Shown here in pieces: positions 16,759 to 25,376 of a stretch of DNA of 64,000 bases. Numbering within the stretch: the stretch's first letter is position 1; each line of letters opens with the position of its first letter. Both the position numbers and the translations under genes were made by a program. The stretch comes from Sulfitobacter geojensis (GTDB lineage Bacteria; Pseudomonadota; Alphaproteobacteria; Rhodobacterales; Rhodobacteraceae): positions 992,001-1,056,000 of the forward strand of contig NZ_JASE01000005.1 in assembly GCF_000622325.1 (NCBI RefSeq), in the 5' to 3' direction. The notes below the pieces were generated by a model. That model was given only the letters and a program-made list of their open reading frames with translations. It was not told the origin of the DNA and did no database searches.

Positions 16759-16769
16759 CTGGTGTTCTC

Positions 16770-17510
16770 CTAGCGCAGCACGCCGATGTCCGGCCCGACG
16801 GCCAGCATCCATTGTGCGATATAGTTCATTGAATTGGTGGCGATCAGCAAGCCAAAGACGATCAGCATGCCGCCCATGATTTTCTCGATGGTGCGAAGGT
16901 GACGGCGAAAGCGGGTCATCCAGCGCATAAATGGTCCGATGAAAAAGGCGGCCATGATGAAAGGCGCGGTCATGCCCAGCCCGTAGACAAAAAGCAGCCA
17001 CGCGCCGGTGGATGCGGTATCTGCCCCCGCTGCCGTAAACAGGATGGCGGCCAGTACCGGACCCACGCAAGGCGTCCAGCCAAAGGCAAAGGCAAGGCCG
17101 ATCACATAGGCCCCCAGCAGGCTGACGTTAGAGGTATCGCCGCCATCGGCCCGCAACTGGCGGTACAGAATGCCGATGCGGATCACGCCGAGGAAATGCA
17201 GACCCATCGCGATGATGATCGCCGCAGCGATCCAGCGCAGGATGTCGAAATATTCGCGCACCACCTGTCCGAACAGGGTGGCCGCCGCACCGAGCCCCAT
17301 AAAGATGGTGATCACACCGGCGGCAAAGAAGCAGGCAGCCAGCACCGCGCGGTTGCGTGTCGCCGCATCAATCTTTGCGTTTGCGGTAATCTGGTTCATG
17401 CCGATCCCCGCCAGATAGCTCAGGTAAAACGGCACGATGGGCAGAATGCAGGGCGACAGAAATGACAGAATGCCCGCGAATGCAGCACCAGCAAAGGTGA
17501 TCTCTAGCAT
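16770..17510 (-). CDS. soxV: SoxV, CcdA-family membrane thiol transporter
   Basis: This 246-residue membrane protein has about six membrane spans. It carries the paired CcdA cysteines in SFLSPCILPIVPFYLSYLAG and FGWTPCVGPVLAA. It moves reducing equivalents from the cytoplasm to SoxW/SoxS in the periplasm. It is transcribed divergently from soxS across a 70-base region with overlapping promoters and an operator. Confidence 0.93.
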   Translation of the reverse strand: MLEITFAGAAFAGILSFLSPCILPIVPFYLSYLAGIGMNQITANAKIDAATRNRAVLAACFFAAGVITIFMGLGAAATLFGQVVREYFDILRWIAAAIIIAMGLHFLGVIRIGILYRQLRADGGDTSNVSLLGAYVIGLAFAFGWTPCVGPVLAAILFTAAGADTASTGAWLLFVYGLGMTAPFIMAAFFIGPFMRWMTRFRRHLRTIEKIMGGMLIVFGLLIATNSMNYIAQWMLAVGPDIGVLR

Positions 17511-17514
17511 GTGA

Positions 17515-17574
17515 TTGTCCCGCTCTTGTCTAATTCATATATTCATATTACGTTATCTGACTAACAAAGGTCAA
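17515..17574. promoter_or_regulatory. Divergent soxV/soxS promoters over a SoxR-type operator
   Basis: Plus strand (soxS): -35 TTGTCC (17515-17520), 17-base spacer, -10 TATATT (17538-17543). Minus strand (soxV): -35 TTGACC (complement of 17569-17574), 18-base spacer, -10 TAATAT (complement of 17545-17550). Both -10 boxes overlap the element ATTCATATATTCATATTAC (17533-17551). One repressor bound there would block both promoters. The SoxR assignment rests on known binding to this gap in other sox loci. Confidence 0.65.
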
Positions 17575-17580
17575 TTTCGC

Positions 17581-17949
17581 ATGTCTTTTCGGTTGTTCCT
17601 GATGGGTGCCCTGCTCCTTGTTGCCTCTGCATTCTCTGCGGTGGCCGATACCCGTTTGATTATGGTCGAGGAAGACGGCTGCATGTGGTGTGCGCGCTGG
17701 AACGAGGAAATCGCGGATATTTACCCCAAGACCGATGCGGGAAAGGCGGCACCGCTGCGTCGCATGGATATTCACGCACCCCTTCCCGATGATCTGGCTT
17801 TCTCGCGTAAACTGGTTTTCACGCCCACGTTTGTACTGATGGTGGACGGCAAAGAAGTGTCGCGCCTTGAGGGGTATCCGGGCGAGGATTTCTTTTGGGG
17901 TATCTTCGAGAAGATGCTGGCGGATGCCAGAAGAGATATAACCGGGTAA
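17581..17949 (+). CDS. soxS: SoxS, periplasmic thioredoxin
   Basis: This 122-residue protein has a signal peptide (LFLMGALLLVASAFSAVA) and the redox pair Cys34/Cys37 in EEDGCMWCARW. In Paracoccus, SoxS reactivates SoxYZ by reducing inactive thiol states. The ATG at 17581 has AAAGG upstream; an in-frame start at 17515 would fall inside the promoter. It is followed 60 bases later by soxR on the same strand. Confidence 0.92.
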   Translation: MSFRLFLMGALLLVASAFSAVADTRLIMVEEDGCMWCARWNEEIADIYPKTDAGKAAPLRRMDIHAPLPDDLAFSRKLVFTPTFVLMVDGKEVSRLEGYPGEDFFWGIFEKMLADARRDITG

Positions 17950-18009
17950 GACCGGATGACACAGGCCGATGATGGGCCGCAAGTAAGTACGACAAGAAGA
18001 GAGAAGTTG

Positions 18010-18345
18010 ATGGGCCTGCCGGTATTTGACGTAAACATGTGTGCCGACGACATGGATAAAATGGCGCAAAATGCCATGGAAGCATCCAATTTCCTTAAGG
18101 CGATCAGCCATGAGGGGCGTCTGATGATCCTGTGCCACCTTGCATCCGGTGAGAAATCGGTCACCGAACTGGAAAGTCTGTTGTCCGCCCGCCAAGCGGC
18201 CGTGTCCCAGCAATTGTCGCGCTTGCGGCTTGAGGGGTTGGTGACGCCGCGCCGCGAGGGCAAGACGATCTATTACAGTCTGACCGACGACCGGCCCAAA
18301 CAGATCATGGAAGTCGTCTATGACCTGTTTTGCCGTGACAAATGA
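18010..18345 (+). CDS. soxR: SoxR, ArsR-family sulfide/persulfide-sensing repressor
   Basis: This 111-residue winged-helix repressor has recognition helix SARQAAVSQQLSRLRLEGL and wing TPRREGKTIYYSL. With the start at 18010, the cysteines fall at 11, 42 (ILCHLASGE) and 108 (LFCRDK). That matches the Cys42/Cys108 pair of BigR and, within one or two residues, Cys9/41/107 of SqrR, which form a sulfur-bridged off state. An in-frame ATG at 17956 would add 18 residues. It is the probable regulator of the 19-base sox elements. Confidence 0.92.
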   Translation: MGLPVFDVNMCADDMDKMAQNAMEASNFLKAISHEGRLMILCHLASGEKSVTELESLLSARQAAVSQQLSRLRLEGLVTPRREGKTIYYSLTDDRPKQIMEVVYDLFCRDK

Positions 18346-18387
18346 CACCGCGCAACACGCATGAGCCCCGTGTGACGGGACAGCCCG

Positions 18388-19443
18388 ATGGGTGAAGCCC
18401 TGTCAGAGCCCGTGCTTGTTGCGCTTGTCGGATTGTTCGGTGGCATCCTGTTGGGTCTTGCAGCGCGCATGGGGCGGTTTTGCACCTTGGGCGCAATCGA
18501 AGATCTGTATTATGGCGAAAATACCCTGCGGTTGCGGATGTGGGGTATTGCAATTGGTGTGGCGGTGGCCGGAACTTTCAGTCTAGCCGCGCTTGGTCTG
18601 CTTGACCTGAACCAAACCCTGTATCTGTCACGTGCGTGGAACCCCGCAGAAAGCGTTATCGGGGGTCTGGTTTTTGGCTACGGCATGGCCCTTGCGGGCA
18701 ACTGTGGATACGGCGCATTGGCGCGGATCGGCGGCGGTGATTTGCGCTCGCTTTTAATCGTGCTGGTCATGGGGCTTTCGGCCTATATCACCCTGGGCGG
18801 CCCCTTGGCGGGCCTGCGGATCTGGCTGTTTGGTGCGGCGGAACCCGCACAAAACATGCCGACATTCGCCCATAGTATCGCGGCCCTTAGCGGTGGGTCT
18901 GTGAATACCATCGGGATCATCATCGGCGTTGCAATTATCGCGCTCACCCTGTTGCACCGTGGCTTGCGCCAGTCTTTCGGCCATATCTTCTGGGGGGGCA
19001 TCGCGGGTCTTGCGGTTGTTTCGGGATGGGCGGGCACGCAGTGGATCGCGACCAAAGGGTTTGATGCAACTGCGGTGGTCAGCCACACGTTTTCCGCCCC
19101 CATCGGGGAAACGATGCTTTATGCGATGACGTCTTATGGCAACACCATCGGTTTTGGCACAGGTTCGGTGATGGGAGTTTTGGCGGGGGCCTTGTTGGGC
19201 AGTCTGATCAAGGGACATTTCCGCTGGGAAGCCTGCGATGATCCGCGCGAATTGCGCCGGCAGATCCTTGGCGCGGTATTGATGGGCATGGGGGCGGTCG
19301 TTGCCGTCGGATGCAGCGTCGGGCAAGGCCTGTCGGCATTTTCGGTGCTGTCCTTCAGCGCGCCTGTGACTCTGCTAAGTATAATGGCGGGTGCCGCGAT
19401 CGGGTTGCGCCAGCTCATCCTGGGCTTTGCCCCGTCGGTCTGA
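18388..19443 (+). CDS. soxT: SoxT, YeeE/YedE-family membrane protein
   Basis: This 351-residue polytopic membrane protein has the three YeeE cysteine motifs: GRFCTLGAIED near residue 32, LAGNCGYGALAR near residue 112 and AVGCSVGQGL near residue 311. It lies 42 bases after soxR on the same strand. In Hyphomicrobium, SoxT-type YeeE proteins act either in sulfur import or in signalling to SoxR; the position next to soxR favours a regulatory or import role here. A second paralog is at 6190-7266. Confidence 0.85.
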   Translation: MGEALSEPVLVALVGLFGGILLGLAARMGRFCTLGAIEDLYYGENTLRLRMWGIAIGVAVAGTFSLAALGLLDLNQTLYLSRAWNPAESVIGGLVFGYGMALAGNCGYGALARIGGGDLRSLLIVLVMGLSAYITLGGPLAGLRIWLFGAAEPAQNMPTFAHSIAALSGGSVNTIGIIIGVAIIALTLLHRGLRQSFGHIFWGGIAGLAVVSGWAGTQWIATKGFDATAVVSHTFSAPIGETMLYAMTSYGNTIGFGTGSVMGVLAGALLGSLIKGHFRWEACDDPRELRRQILGAVLMGMGAVVAVGCSVGQGLSAFSVLSFSAPVTLLSIMAGAAIGLRQLILGFAPSV

Positions 19444-19546
19444 GCTGCGGGAATTCCGCCGATCCTTGTTTCACTGGCGAAACCCTGCTTCCCGCGAGGT
19501 TTTTCATCCGTTAGTGTTTTGGAAAAACAACATCGGAACAGAGCAG

Positions 19547-20695
19547 ATGACCCTATCCCGCAGATCGACCCTCCTTGGCCTTGGCGCATTCGGCCTGAGC
19601 GCTTGTGCGACAGGCGGCACCCTAGGTCCGCGTAGCGGCGCACCTTCTGGCGGTTTGCCCGCCGACCTGCGCCCGGTGCCCAATGCGGCCTATGAAACAT
19701 GGGTCGCCAATTTCCGCGCCCGCGCTTTGGGGCAGGGCATTTCATCAGGCACCTTGTCGGCAGCGTTTCGCGGCACGGGCTATTTGCCCGGTGTGGTAAA
19801 ACGTGACCGCAACCAAACAGAATTTTCCCGCACGCTAGAGGATTATCTGGCCATTGCCGCATCCGACGAACGGGTGTCCAAAGGGCGCGCGGCCTTTGCC
19901 CGCCACCGCACAACGCTTGCTGCTGTCGAGGCGCGTTATGGGGTCGCCGCAGAGATCGTCACGGCAATCTGGGGGCTCGAAAGTTTTTACGGGGAACGGC
20001 GCGGCGATGTGCCGGTCATTTCCTCCACCTCGACACTGGCCTTTGACGGGCGGCGCGGTGCCTTCTTCGAAAAACAGCTGATTGCAGCGCTGAAAATCCT
20101 GCAATCCGGCGATACTTCCCCTGCCACGCTAAAGGGGTCATGGGCCGGTGCCATGGGGCACACACAGTTCATTCCCACCTCTTACCAAGCCTTCGCGGTT
20201 GATTTCAACGGGGACGGGCGGCGCGACATCTGGTCGGAAAACCCCGAGGATTCGCTGGCTTCCACTGCCGCCTATCTGGCGCGTAACGGCTGGACCAAAG
20301 GGCGCAAGTGGGGCGGTGAAATCGGCAATGGCGCACCGCAGGGGCGCAGCTTGCAGCCACAGGCCGGCGGCCCAACCTTTGCTGTGACCAGCAACTTCAA
20401 CGTGATCAAACGGTATAATAATTCAGATAGTTACGCGATTGGCGTGGGCCATTTGGCGGACCGTATCGCAGGCGGCGGCCCGATCCGCGCCAGCTTTCCG
20501 CCCGATAAATACGGGCTGACCAAAGACGACCGCGTGCGCCTGCAACAGCGTCTGACAGCACGTGGTTTTGATACGCAGGGATCGGACGGTGTGATTGGTC
20601 CTAACAGCCGCAAGGCGATCAGCGCCTATCAAAGCAGCATTGGACAGCAGCCCACGGGTGATCCGTCAATCGCATTGCTGCGTTCCTTGGGGTAG
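19547..20695 (+). CDS. Lytic murein transglycosylase (MltB-type) lipoprotein
   Basis: This 382-residue protein has a lipobox (LGAFGLSAC), so it is probably anchored in the outer membrane. The transglycosylase domain holds the catalytic Glu in AIWGLESFYG, followed by GSWAGAMGHTQFIPTSYQ and DFNGDGRRDIW, which are typical of the MltB/SLT_2 family. A C-terminal peptidoglycan-binding domain (LQQRLTARGFDTQGSDGVIG) closes it. It cleaves glycan strands to 1,6-anhydro ends. The ATG at 19547 is chosen because the lipoprotein signal starts there. Confidence 0.9.
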   Translation: MTLSRRSTLLGLGAFGLSACATGGTLGPRSGAPSGGLPADLRPVPNAAYETWVANFRARALGQGISSGTLSAAFRGTGYLPGVVKRDRNQTEFSRTLEDYLAIAASDERVSKGRAAFARHRTTLAAVEARYGVAAEIVTAIWGLESFYGERRGDVPVISSTSTLAFDGRRGAFFEKQLIAALKILQSGDTSPATLKGSWAGAMGHTQFIPTSYQAFAVDFNGDGRRDIWSENPEDSLASTAAYLARNGWTKGRKWGGEIGNGAPQGRSLQPQAGGPTFAVTSNFNVIKRYNNSDSYAIGVGHLADRIAGGGPIRASFPPDKYGLTKDDRVRLQQRLTARGFDTQGSDGVIGPNSRKAISAYQSSIGQQPTGDPSIALLRSLG

Positions 20696-20971
20696 AGGAG
20701 CAGGCGTTCACCGTTTCGCGGGGCGCTATAGATCTGTCGCGCCTTATCACAGGCGGGGGGCTGCCTGCCGGGCTAGTCCCTGCCTAACACAGGCGTGAAA
20801 AATGCCCGCAAGTCTGCGCCTGAAAGGTCGCTTGATGGAACAGATAGGACGGTACAAAACCGTGCTGCTCGCCGTTGAAAATCGGGCTTTTTCGGTTCTG
20901 GTAAACCACTTTGGCAATGTGGGGTATCAACCACCTTGACCAACCCCCAAAACCCCTACATATCCCCATAC

Positions 20972-22771
20972 ATGACACCACTTTCACACATCCGCAATTT
21001 TTCCATCGTGGCGCACATTGACCACGGTAAATCCACTCTGGCTGATCGCTTGATCCAGTCCACGCACACCGTGGCCGATCGCGACATGAAAGAGCAGATG
21101 CTTGACAGCATGGATATCGAGCGCGAGCGCGGTATCACGATCAAAGCGCAGACCGTGCGGATCAACTACAAGGCGAACAACGGTGAGGAATATGTCCTCA
21201 ACCTGATCGACACCCCCGGTCACGTTGATTTCGCCTATGAGGTCTCCCGCTCCATGCGTGCGGTCGAAGGGTCGTTGTTGGTTGTGGACAGTACCCAAGG
21301 TGTCGAGGCGCAGACGCTGGCAAATGTGTATCACGCGATTGATGCAGACCACGAGATTGTACCGGTGTTGAACAAGATCGACCTGCCGGCGGCTGATTGT
21401 GATCGTGTTGCCGAACAGATCGAAGATGTCATTGGCATTGATGCTTCGGGTGCGATCCGGGTGTCCGCCAAAACCGGCATCGGCATCGCGGAAACACTGG
21501 AAGCCATCGTTGAACATCTGCCCGCGCCCAAAGGCACCCGCGACGCGCCGCTAAAAGCGATGCTGGTGGATTCATGGTACGACAGCTATCTCGGCGTGAT
21601 TGTTCTGGTGCGCATCATGGATGGCGTGCTGAAAAAGGGCGAACGCATTCGTATGCTGTCCAACAACTCCACCCATCACGTGGACCGCATCGGCGTGTTC
21701 CGCCCCGCGATGACAGAGATTGACGAACTCGGCCCCGGCGAGATCGGGTTTCTGACCGCTTCGATCAAACAGGTGCGTGACACCCGCGTCGGTGACACGA
21801 TCACCCATGAGAAAAAGGGCACGACAGAGGCGCTGCCGGGCTTTAAGCCCGCCCAGCCGGTTGTGTTCTGTGGATTGTTCCCCGTCGATGCCGCCGATTT
21901 TGAAGACCTGCGCGACAGCATTGAAAAGCTGGCGCTGAACGATGCGTCGTTCAGTTTCGAAATGGAAACATCCGCTGCGCTGGGCTTTGGTTTTCGCTGC
22001 GGTTTCCTTGGCCTGTTGCACCTTGAGGTCATTCGCGACCGGATCGAACGTGAATACAACATCGATCTGATCACCACCGCACCTTCGGTCATCTATGACA
22101 TCCACATGAAGGACGGCACGGTTGATCAGCTGCACAACCCCGCAGACATGCCTGACCTGACGTTTGTGGATCACATCGAAGAACCGCGCATTAAGGCGAC
22201 GATCCTTGTGCCGGACGAATATCTGGGCGATGTGCTGAAACTTTGTCAGGACCGCCGCGGCATTCAGGAAGATCTGACCTATGCCGGTACCCGCGCCATG
22301 GTCGTCTATGACCTGCCGCTGAACGAAGTGGTATTTGATTTCTACGATCGCCTGAAATCCGTGACCAAGGGCTACGCGTCTTTTGACTATGCGATGATCG
22401 GATACCGCACCGACCAGCTGGTCAAAATGTCGATCCTTGTAAACGATGAACCGGTCGACGCCCTGTCAACCATGGTCCACCGCGACCGTGCCGAGGCGCG
22501 CGGCCGTGCGATGGTCGAAAAACTGAAAGACCTGATCCCCCGCCACATGTTCAAAATTCCGATCCAAGCGGCGATTGGCGGGAAGGTGATTGCCCGCGAG
22601 ACCCTGAGCGCGATGCGCAAGGACGTGACGGCCAAATGTTACGGTGGTGACGCCACGCGTAAGAAGAAGCTGCTTGAAAAGCAGAAGGCCGGTAAGAAGA
22701 AAATGCGCCAGTTCGGTAAAGTGGATATCCCGCAGGAAGCTTTCATCAGCGCACTGAAAATGGACGGCTAA
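20972..22771 (+). CDS. lepA: Elongation factor 4 (LepA), ribosome back-translocating GTPase
   Basis: This 599-residue translational GTPase has G1 [10 protein letters not shown]3 DTPGHVDF and G4 NKID. The C-terminal LepA domain ends [28 protein letters not shown]. The length equals that usual for LepA. The ATG at 20972 gives the standard N-terminus; a TTG at 20936 would add 12 atypical residues. The 276 bases upstream hold no gene I can support. Confidence 0.95.
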   Translation: MTPLSHIRNFSIVAHIDHGKSTLADRLIQSTHTVADRDMKEQMLDSMDIERERGITIKAQTVRINYKANNGEEYVLNLIDTPGHVDFAYEVSRSMRAVEGSLLVVDSTQGVEAQTLANVYHAIDADHEIVPVLNKIDLPAADCDRVAEQIEDVIGIDASGAIRVSAKTGIGIAETLEAIVEHLPAPKGTRDAPLKAMLVDSWYDSYLGVIVLVRIMDGVLKKGERIRMLSNNSTHHVDRIGVFRPAMTEIDELGPGEIGFLTASIKQVRDTRVGDTITHEKKGTTEALPGFKPAQPVVFCGLFPVDAADFEDLRDSIEKLALNDASFSFEMETSAALGFGFRCGFLGLLHLEVIRDRIEREYNIDLITTAPSVIYDIHMKDGTVDQLHNPADMPDLTFVDHIEEPRIKATILVPDEYLGDVLKLCQDRRGIQEDLTYAGTRAMVVYDLPLNEVVFDFYDRLKSVTKGYASFDYAMIGYRTDQLVKMSILVNDEPVDALSTMVHRDRAEARGRAMVEKLKDLIPRHMFKIPIQAAIGGKVIARETLSAMRKDVTAKCYGGDATRKKKLLEKQKAGKKKMRQFGKVDIPQEAFISALKMDG

Positions 22772-22832
22772 AAGCCGATCATTTCAGCGCGGATGAAAGA
22801 CGGTGGGGTGAGAGTCTCGCGGAGCGAGGCGC

Positions 22833-22861
22833 GGCCCCACTCCCTATCGTTGGAGTGGGCC
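22833..22861. terminator. Hairpin after lepA, shared with the RTX gene
   Basis: CCCACTCC pairs with GGAGTGGG (8 bp), extended by GG/CC with one bulged base, around an 8-base loop. It lies between the convergent stops of lepA (22771) and the RTX gene (23007). A smaller CTCGC/GCGAG stem precedes it. No T-run follows, so its role as terminator is likely but not certain. Confidence 0.4.
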
Positions 22862-23006
22862 GTTACAAAATCGCGCATTGCTTGGAAGAATGTCTCACAC
22901 CATTTCTCCAAAAATTTTTCGAGATTGCTTTGATTACCTCTCCGGCCATTTCACTTACAAGCGGTGGAAAAATAGAAAATTCTGCCGCAGTGACGGAACC
23001 CAAACC

Positions 23007-24287
23007 CTACCCCGAAAACGGATCATCCAGCACACCAATCAGCGGCAACAAGAATCCGCCATCCGCGCTCAGCGCGTCTTGGTGGTAGTCGTCAATCGCA
23101 TCTACAGCGCGGTTCAGGCTTGCCGCGCTGCCGTCGAACAGCGCCATCGCAGCGGAGGCATCGCTGACGTCTGACAACCCCTTGTGGATCGCGTAATATG
23201 CACCGATGTCGACCTTGGCTTCCAGATAATCCTCGTCCGCTCTTTGCTGTGCGATGAAAGCAGCGGATGCGCCCTGCGGCGGGTCTGCGCGTACACCGGC
23301 AAGGATTTCGCGGATGAACTGGTCGCGCCCGACCGAGCCGTCATCAAGAACGCCGACCCAGAAATCATACCCGTCCTGATCCGCCACGCGGCCCAACACA
23401 TTGTTGTAAACGGTTGTTGCGAAATCGGCATTGCTCATGGAGGCGGGGTAGGTCGCGCGGGTTTCGTCCTGATCAATGAAAAGGCTTGCCATTTCGGCCA
23501 GCGATGTGTCGTTGGCAAAGGCTGTGCCCCAAAAGTTCAGGCCCACCGCATCCGGCGCACGGTTGAAATATGCGATGTAGAACTCGACAAAGCTTTCGAC
23601 CTGATCCGCGCTCAGGTTTGCCATGCCTCCGAATGTATCCAGATCGAAAACCTCGTTCGGAGTATCCTCTCCGCCGGTTGCAAATTCCAGATTTTCAATG
23701 CTGCGCAACGTATCGGTGCCCGTCCCGCCGGCGCTGCGGTCTGTGATGGAAAGGTCGCCGCGTTGCAGGGTCAGCGTATAGCTTTCCATGCCGCTGGTGA
23801 ACATCGCCCAATCGTCGTCCGCGCCGCCATCCAGCGTGTCATCGGCACGCCCGCTGCGCAATTCGTCGTCGCCTGTGCCGCCCTCGGCGTAAAAGGCTGA
23901 ATCTGCCGCCGCCCCGTCCAGAATGTCGTTGCCCGCATCCATGAAAATCCGGTCGGACCCTTCCAGTACACCCAGAAACACCAGATCGTCGCCATTGCCG
24001 GCATGGATTTCATCGTCCCCCTGGCTGCCAGCCAAAAGGTCGTTACCGTCGCCGCCAAACATCGTATCCGTGCCCAGACCACCAATCAGTGAATCATTGC
24101 CTGCGTCACCGTAGATAAGGTCATTCTGATCGCGCCCATAGATCGTGTCATCGCCCGCACCGCCCCTGACTGTATCATTGCCAAACCTGGCATCGATCAT
24201 GTCGTTCCCGCCCAATCCACGGATGAGGTCGTCGCCGTTGCTCGCGGCAAAGCTGTCGTCGTTTTCGGTAAGATCATAGGTTGGCAT
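23007..24287 (-). CDS. RTX calcium-binding repeat protein with DUF4214 domain
   Basis: This 426-residue, signal-peptide-less protein is strongly acidic. Residues 15 to about 160 hold roughly ten glycine/aspartate nonapeptide repeats (GGAGDDTIYGRDQNDLIYG-like), which bind calcium after secretion. Residues from about 215 onward are a DUF4214-type domain (YIAYFNRAPDAVGLNFW, NNVLGRVADQDGYDFWVGVLDDG). Such proteins usually leave the cell by a type I system. No type I ABC/HlyD genes lie nearby. The repeats are N-terminal, unlike most RTX proteins where they precede the C-terminal secretion signal. Confidence 0.85.
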   Translation of the reverse strand: MPTYDLTENDDSFAASNGDDLIRGLGGNDMIDARFGNDTVRGGAGDDTIYGRDQNDLIYGDAGNDSLIGGLGTDTMFGGDGNDLLAGSQGDDEIHAGNGDDLVFLGVLEGSDRIFMDAGNDILDGAAADSAFYAEGGTGDDELRSGRADDTLDGGADDDWAMFTSGMESYTLTLQRGDLSITDRSAGGTGTDTLRSIENLEFATGGEDTPNEVFDLDTFGGMANLSADQVESFVEFYIAYFNRAPDAVGLNFWGTAFANDTSLAEMASLFIDQDETRATYPASMSNADFATTVYNNVLGRVADQDGYDFWVGVLDDGSVGRDQFIREILAGVRADPPQGASAAFIAQQRADEDYLEAKVDIGAYYAIHKGLSDVSDASAAMALFDGSAASLNRAVDAIDDYHQDALSADGGFLLPLIGVLDDPFSG

Positions 24288-24527
24288 AGGGCATTTCCTT
24301 GTTTCGCAAGCTTACAGCACGCGAATATGTTTATTATTAGGTAGGAATAGGGCGCATTTTTTGCAATGGCGGGTAAAGTCCTGCAATCGCGCTGAAATCC
24401 TCTCGGTTAGGGTCCTCCTTACAGGGTCCTCGCCATGGAAAAAAGCGATGCAATGTGGTTTTCCGGTGTTGCGCTTACTTGATCATAAACCGTTGCGCAC
24501 CGTCATTTCAGGGCCTAAACCCTGCTT

Positions 24528-25031
24528 ATGACTTGCCCCCTTTGTACCACCGCTGATGTCCCGCTTGTTGCAACGCCGGTTGCTGGTGGCCCTGCTGATG
24601 TTTTCGTAAACATTTGCGAGGCTTGCGCTGATCCTGAAACGCCACCCGACCATTTCCGTGCGATTGCGTCAACGATGTGGACAGAGGATGCGGCGGTGCA
24701 GGTCCTTGCGGCGCGCACGCTCAAGCGGCTTGATACAAGTTGGGCCCGTGATTTGTCCGACCAGCTTTATCTTGATGAAGAAACACAAGCCTGGGCCGAT
24801 AATGTGGCGCAAGAAACGGCGCATAAGGATAGCAACGGCGTGGCGCTTGCTGCTGGTGATACGGTTGTGCTGATCAAGGACCTGAATGTTAAAGGCGCAG
24901 GGTTCACCGCAAAGCGCGGCACGGCTGTGCACAGAATTTCGCTGGTGGCGGACAACGCCGATCATATCGAGGGCCGAGTCGAGGGCCAGCGGATCGTGAT
25001 CCTGACCGAGTTCGTGAAAAAGCGCGGCTGA
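24528..25031 (+). CDS. PhnA/YjdM-family zinc-ribbon protein
   Basis: This 167-residue protein begins with a zinc-ribbon (CPLCTTADV ... NICEACADPE). It ends with the PhnA/YjdM C-terminal domain: GDTVVLIKDLNVKGAGFTAKRGT and ILTEFVKKRG. Despite the name, PhnA-family proteins are not shown to act in phosphonate use here, and no phn genes are nearby. It is a single-gene unit with 240 bases upstream that contain no other gene. Confidence 0.8.
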   Translation: MTCPLCTTADVPLVATPVAGGPADVFVNICEACADPETPPDHFRAIASTMWTEDAAVQVLAARTLKRLDTSWARDLSDQLYLDEETQAWADNVAQETAHKDSNGVALAAGDTVVLIKDLNVKGAGFTAKRGTAVHRISLVADNADHIEGRVEGQRIVILTEFVKKRG

Positions 25032-25092
25032 CCTGCGGCGCAAGACTGCTGCCGGACCACGTGCTTAACCCCGGATTTTCAGACCGGCCATA

Positions 25093-25110
25093 CCTTATAC
25101 CGGTTTAAGG
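25093..25110. other. Near-perfect 18-bp dyad before the small membrane gene
   Basis: CCTTATACCGGTTTAAGG pairs at 8 of 9 positions. It lies 82 bases before the 60-codon gene and 62 bases after the PhnA-like stop. It could be an operator or a weak stem; nothing else in this 160-base gap is recognisable. Confidence 0.25.
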
Positions 25111-25191
25111 GCGGCTTGACCCAAATCAACGCCGTCTGTTTGGCCGTTTGCTATTCCTTTCGCGACTCGCATCAAACCGAAAGGACAAACC

Positions 25192-25374
25192 ATGTTTCGT
25201 CTTGCTTCTATGCTCTATTCCATCATTGCCTCCGCTATGGCGGGGGCAGGGGTCATCGCCGTTTTATCGGCGGGATATGTTTCCCTGACACCTATCCTTG
25301 CCACCGCCGCCGCAGGTGCGGTTCTGGCGGTGCCGGTGTCCTATCTGGTTGCGCGCAAGCTTACGGGGTCCTGA
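25192..25374 (+). CDS. Small two-helix membrane protein
   Basis: This 60-residue protein has two hydrophobic segments (about residues 7-30 and 34-54) and a basic C-terminus (ARKLTGS). An AAAGGA site precedes the ATG. I recognise this as a short conserved Rhodobacterales protein that is commonly mislabelled CTP synthetase in databases. It has no enzyme motif and is far too short for that activity. Its function is unknown. Confidence 0.7.
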   Translation: MFRLASMLYSIIASAMAGAGVIAVLSAGYVSLTPILATAAAGAVLAVPVSYLVARKLTGS

Positions 25375-25376
25375 GC

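Noticed and set aside
16759..17070. Extended N-terminus for soxW
   Set aside because: It would overlap soxV by 300 bases; the signal peptide and GGAG site place the start at 16758.
19466..19506. AAACC/GGTTT stem with Ts after the soxT gene as a terminator
   Set aside because: The stem is only 5 bp with a long loop; too weak to call.
20936..20971. TTG start for lepA adding 12 residues
   Set aside because: The added residues do not fit the usual LepA N-terminus, and the ATG at 20972 gives the standard 599-residue form.
20696..20971. Possible gene or RNA between the transglycosylase and lepA
   Set aside because: No frame has a ribosome site or recognisable product, and no stable RNA fold stood out by eye.
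23700..24287. Tandem repeats that might be a CRISPR or satellite
   Set aside because: They are degenerate in-frame RTX nonapeptide codons within a coding gene.
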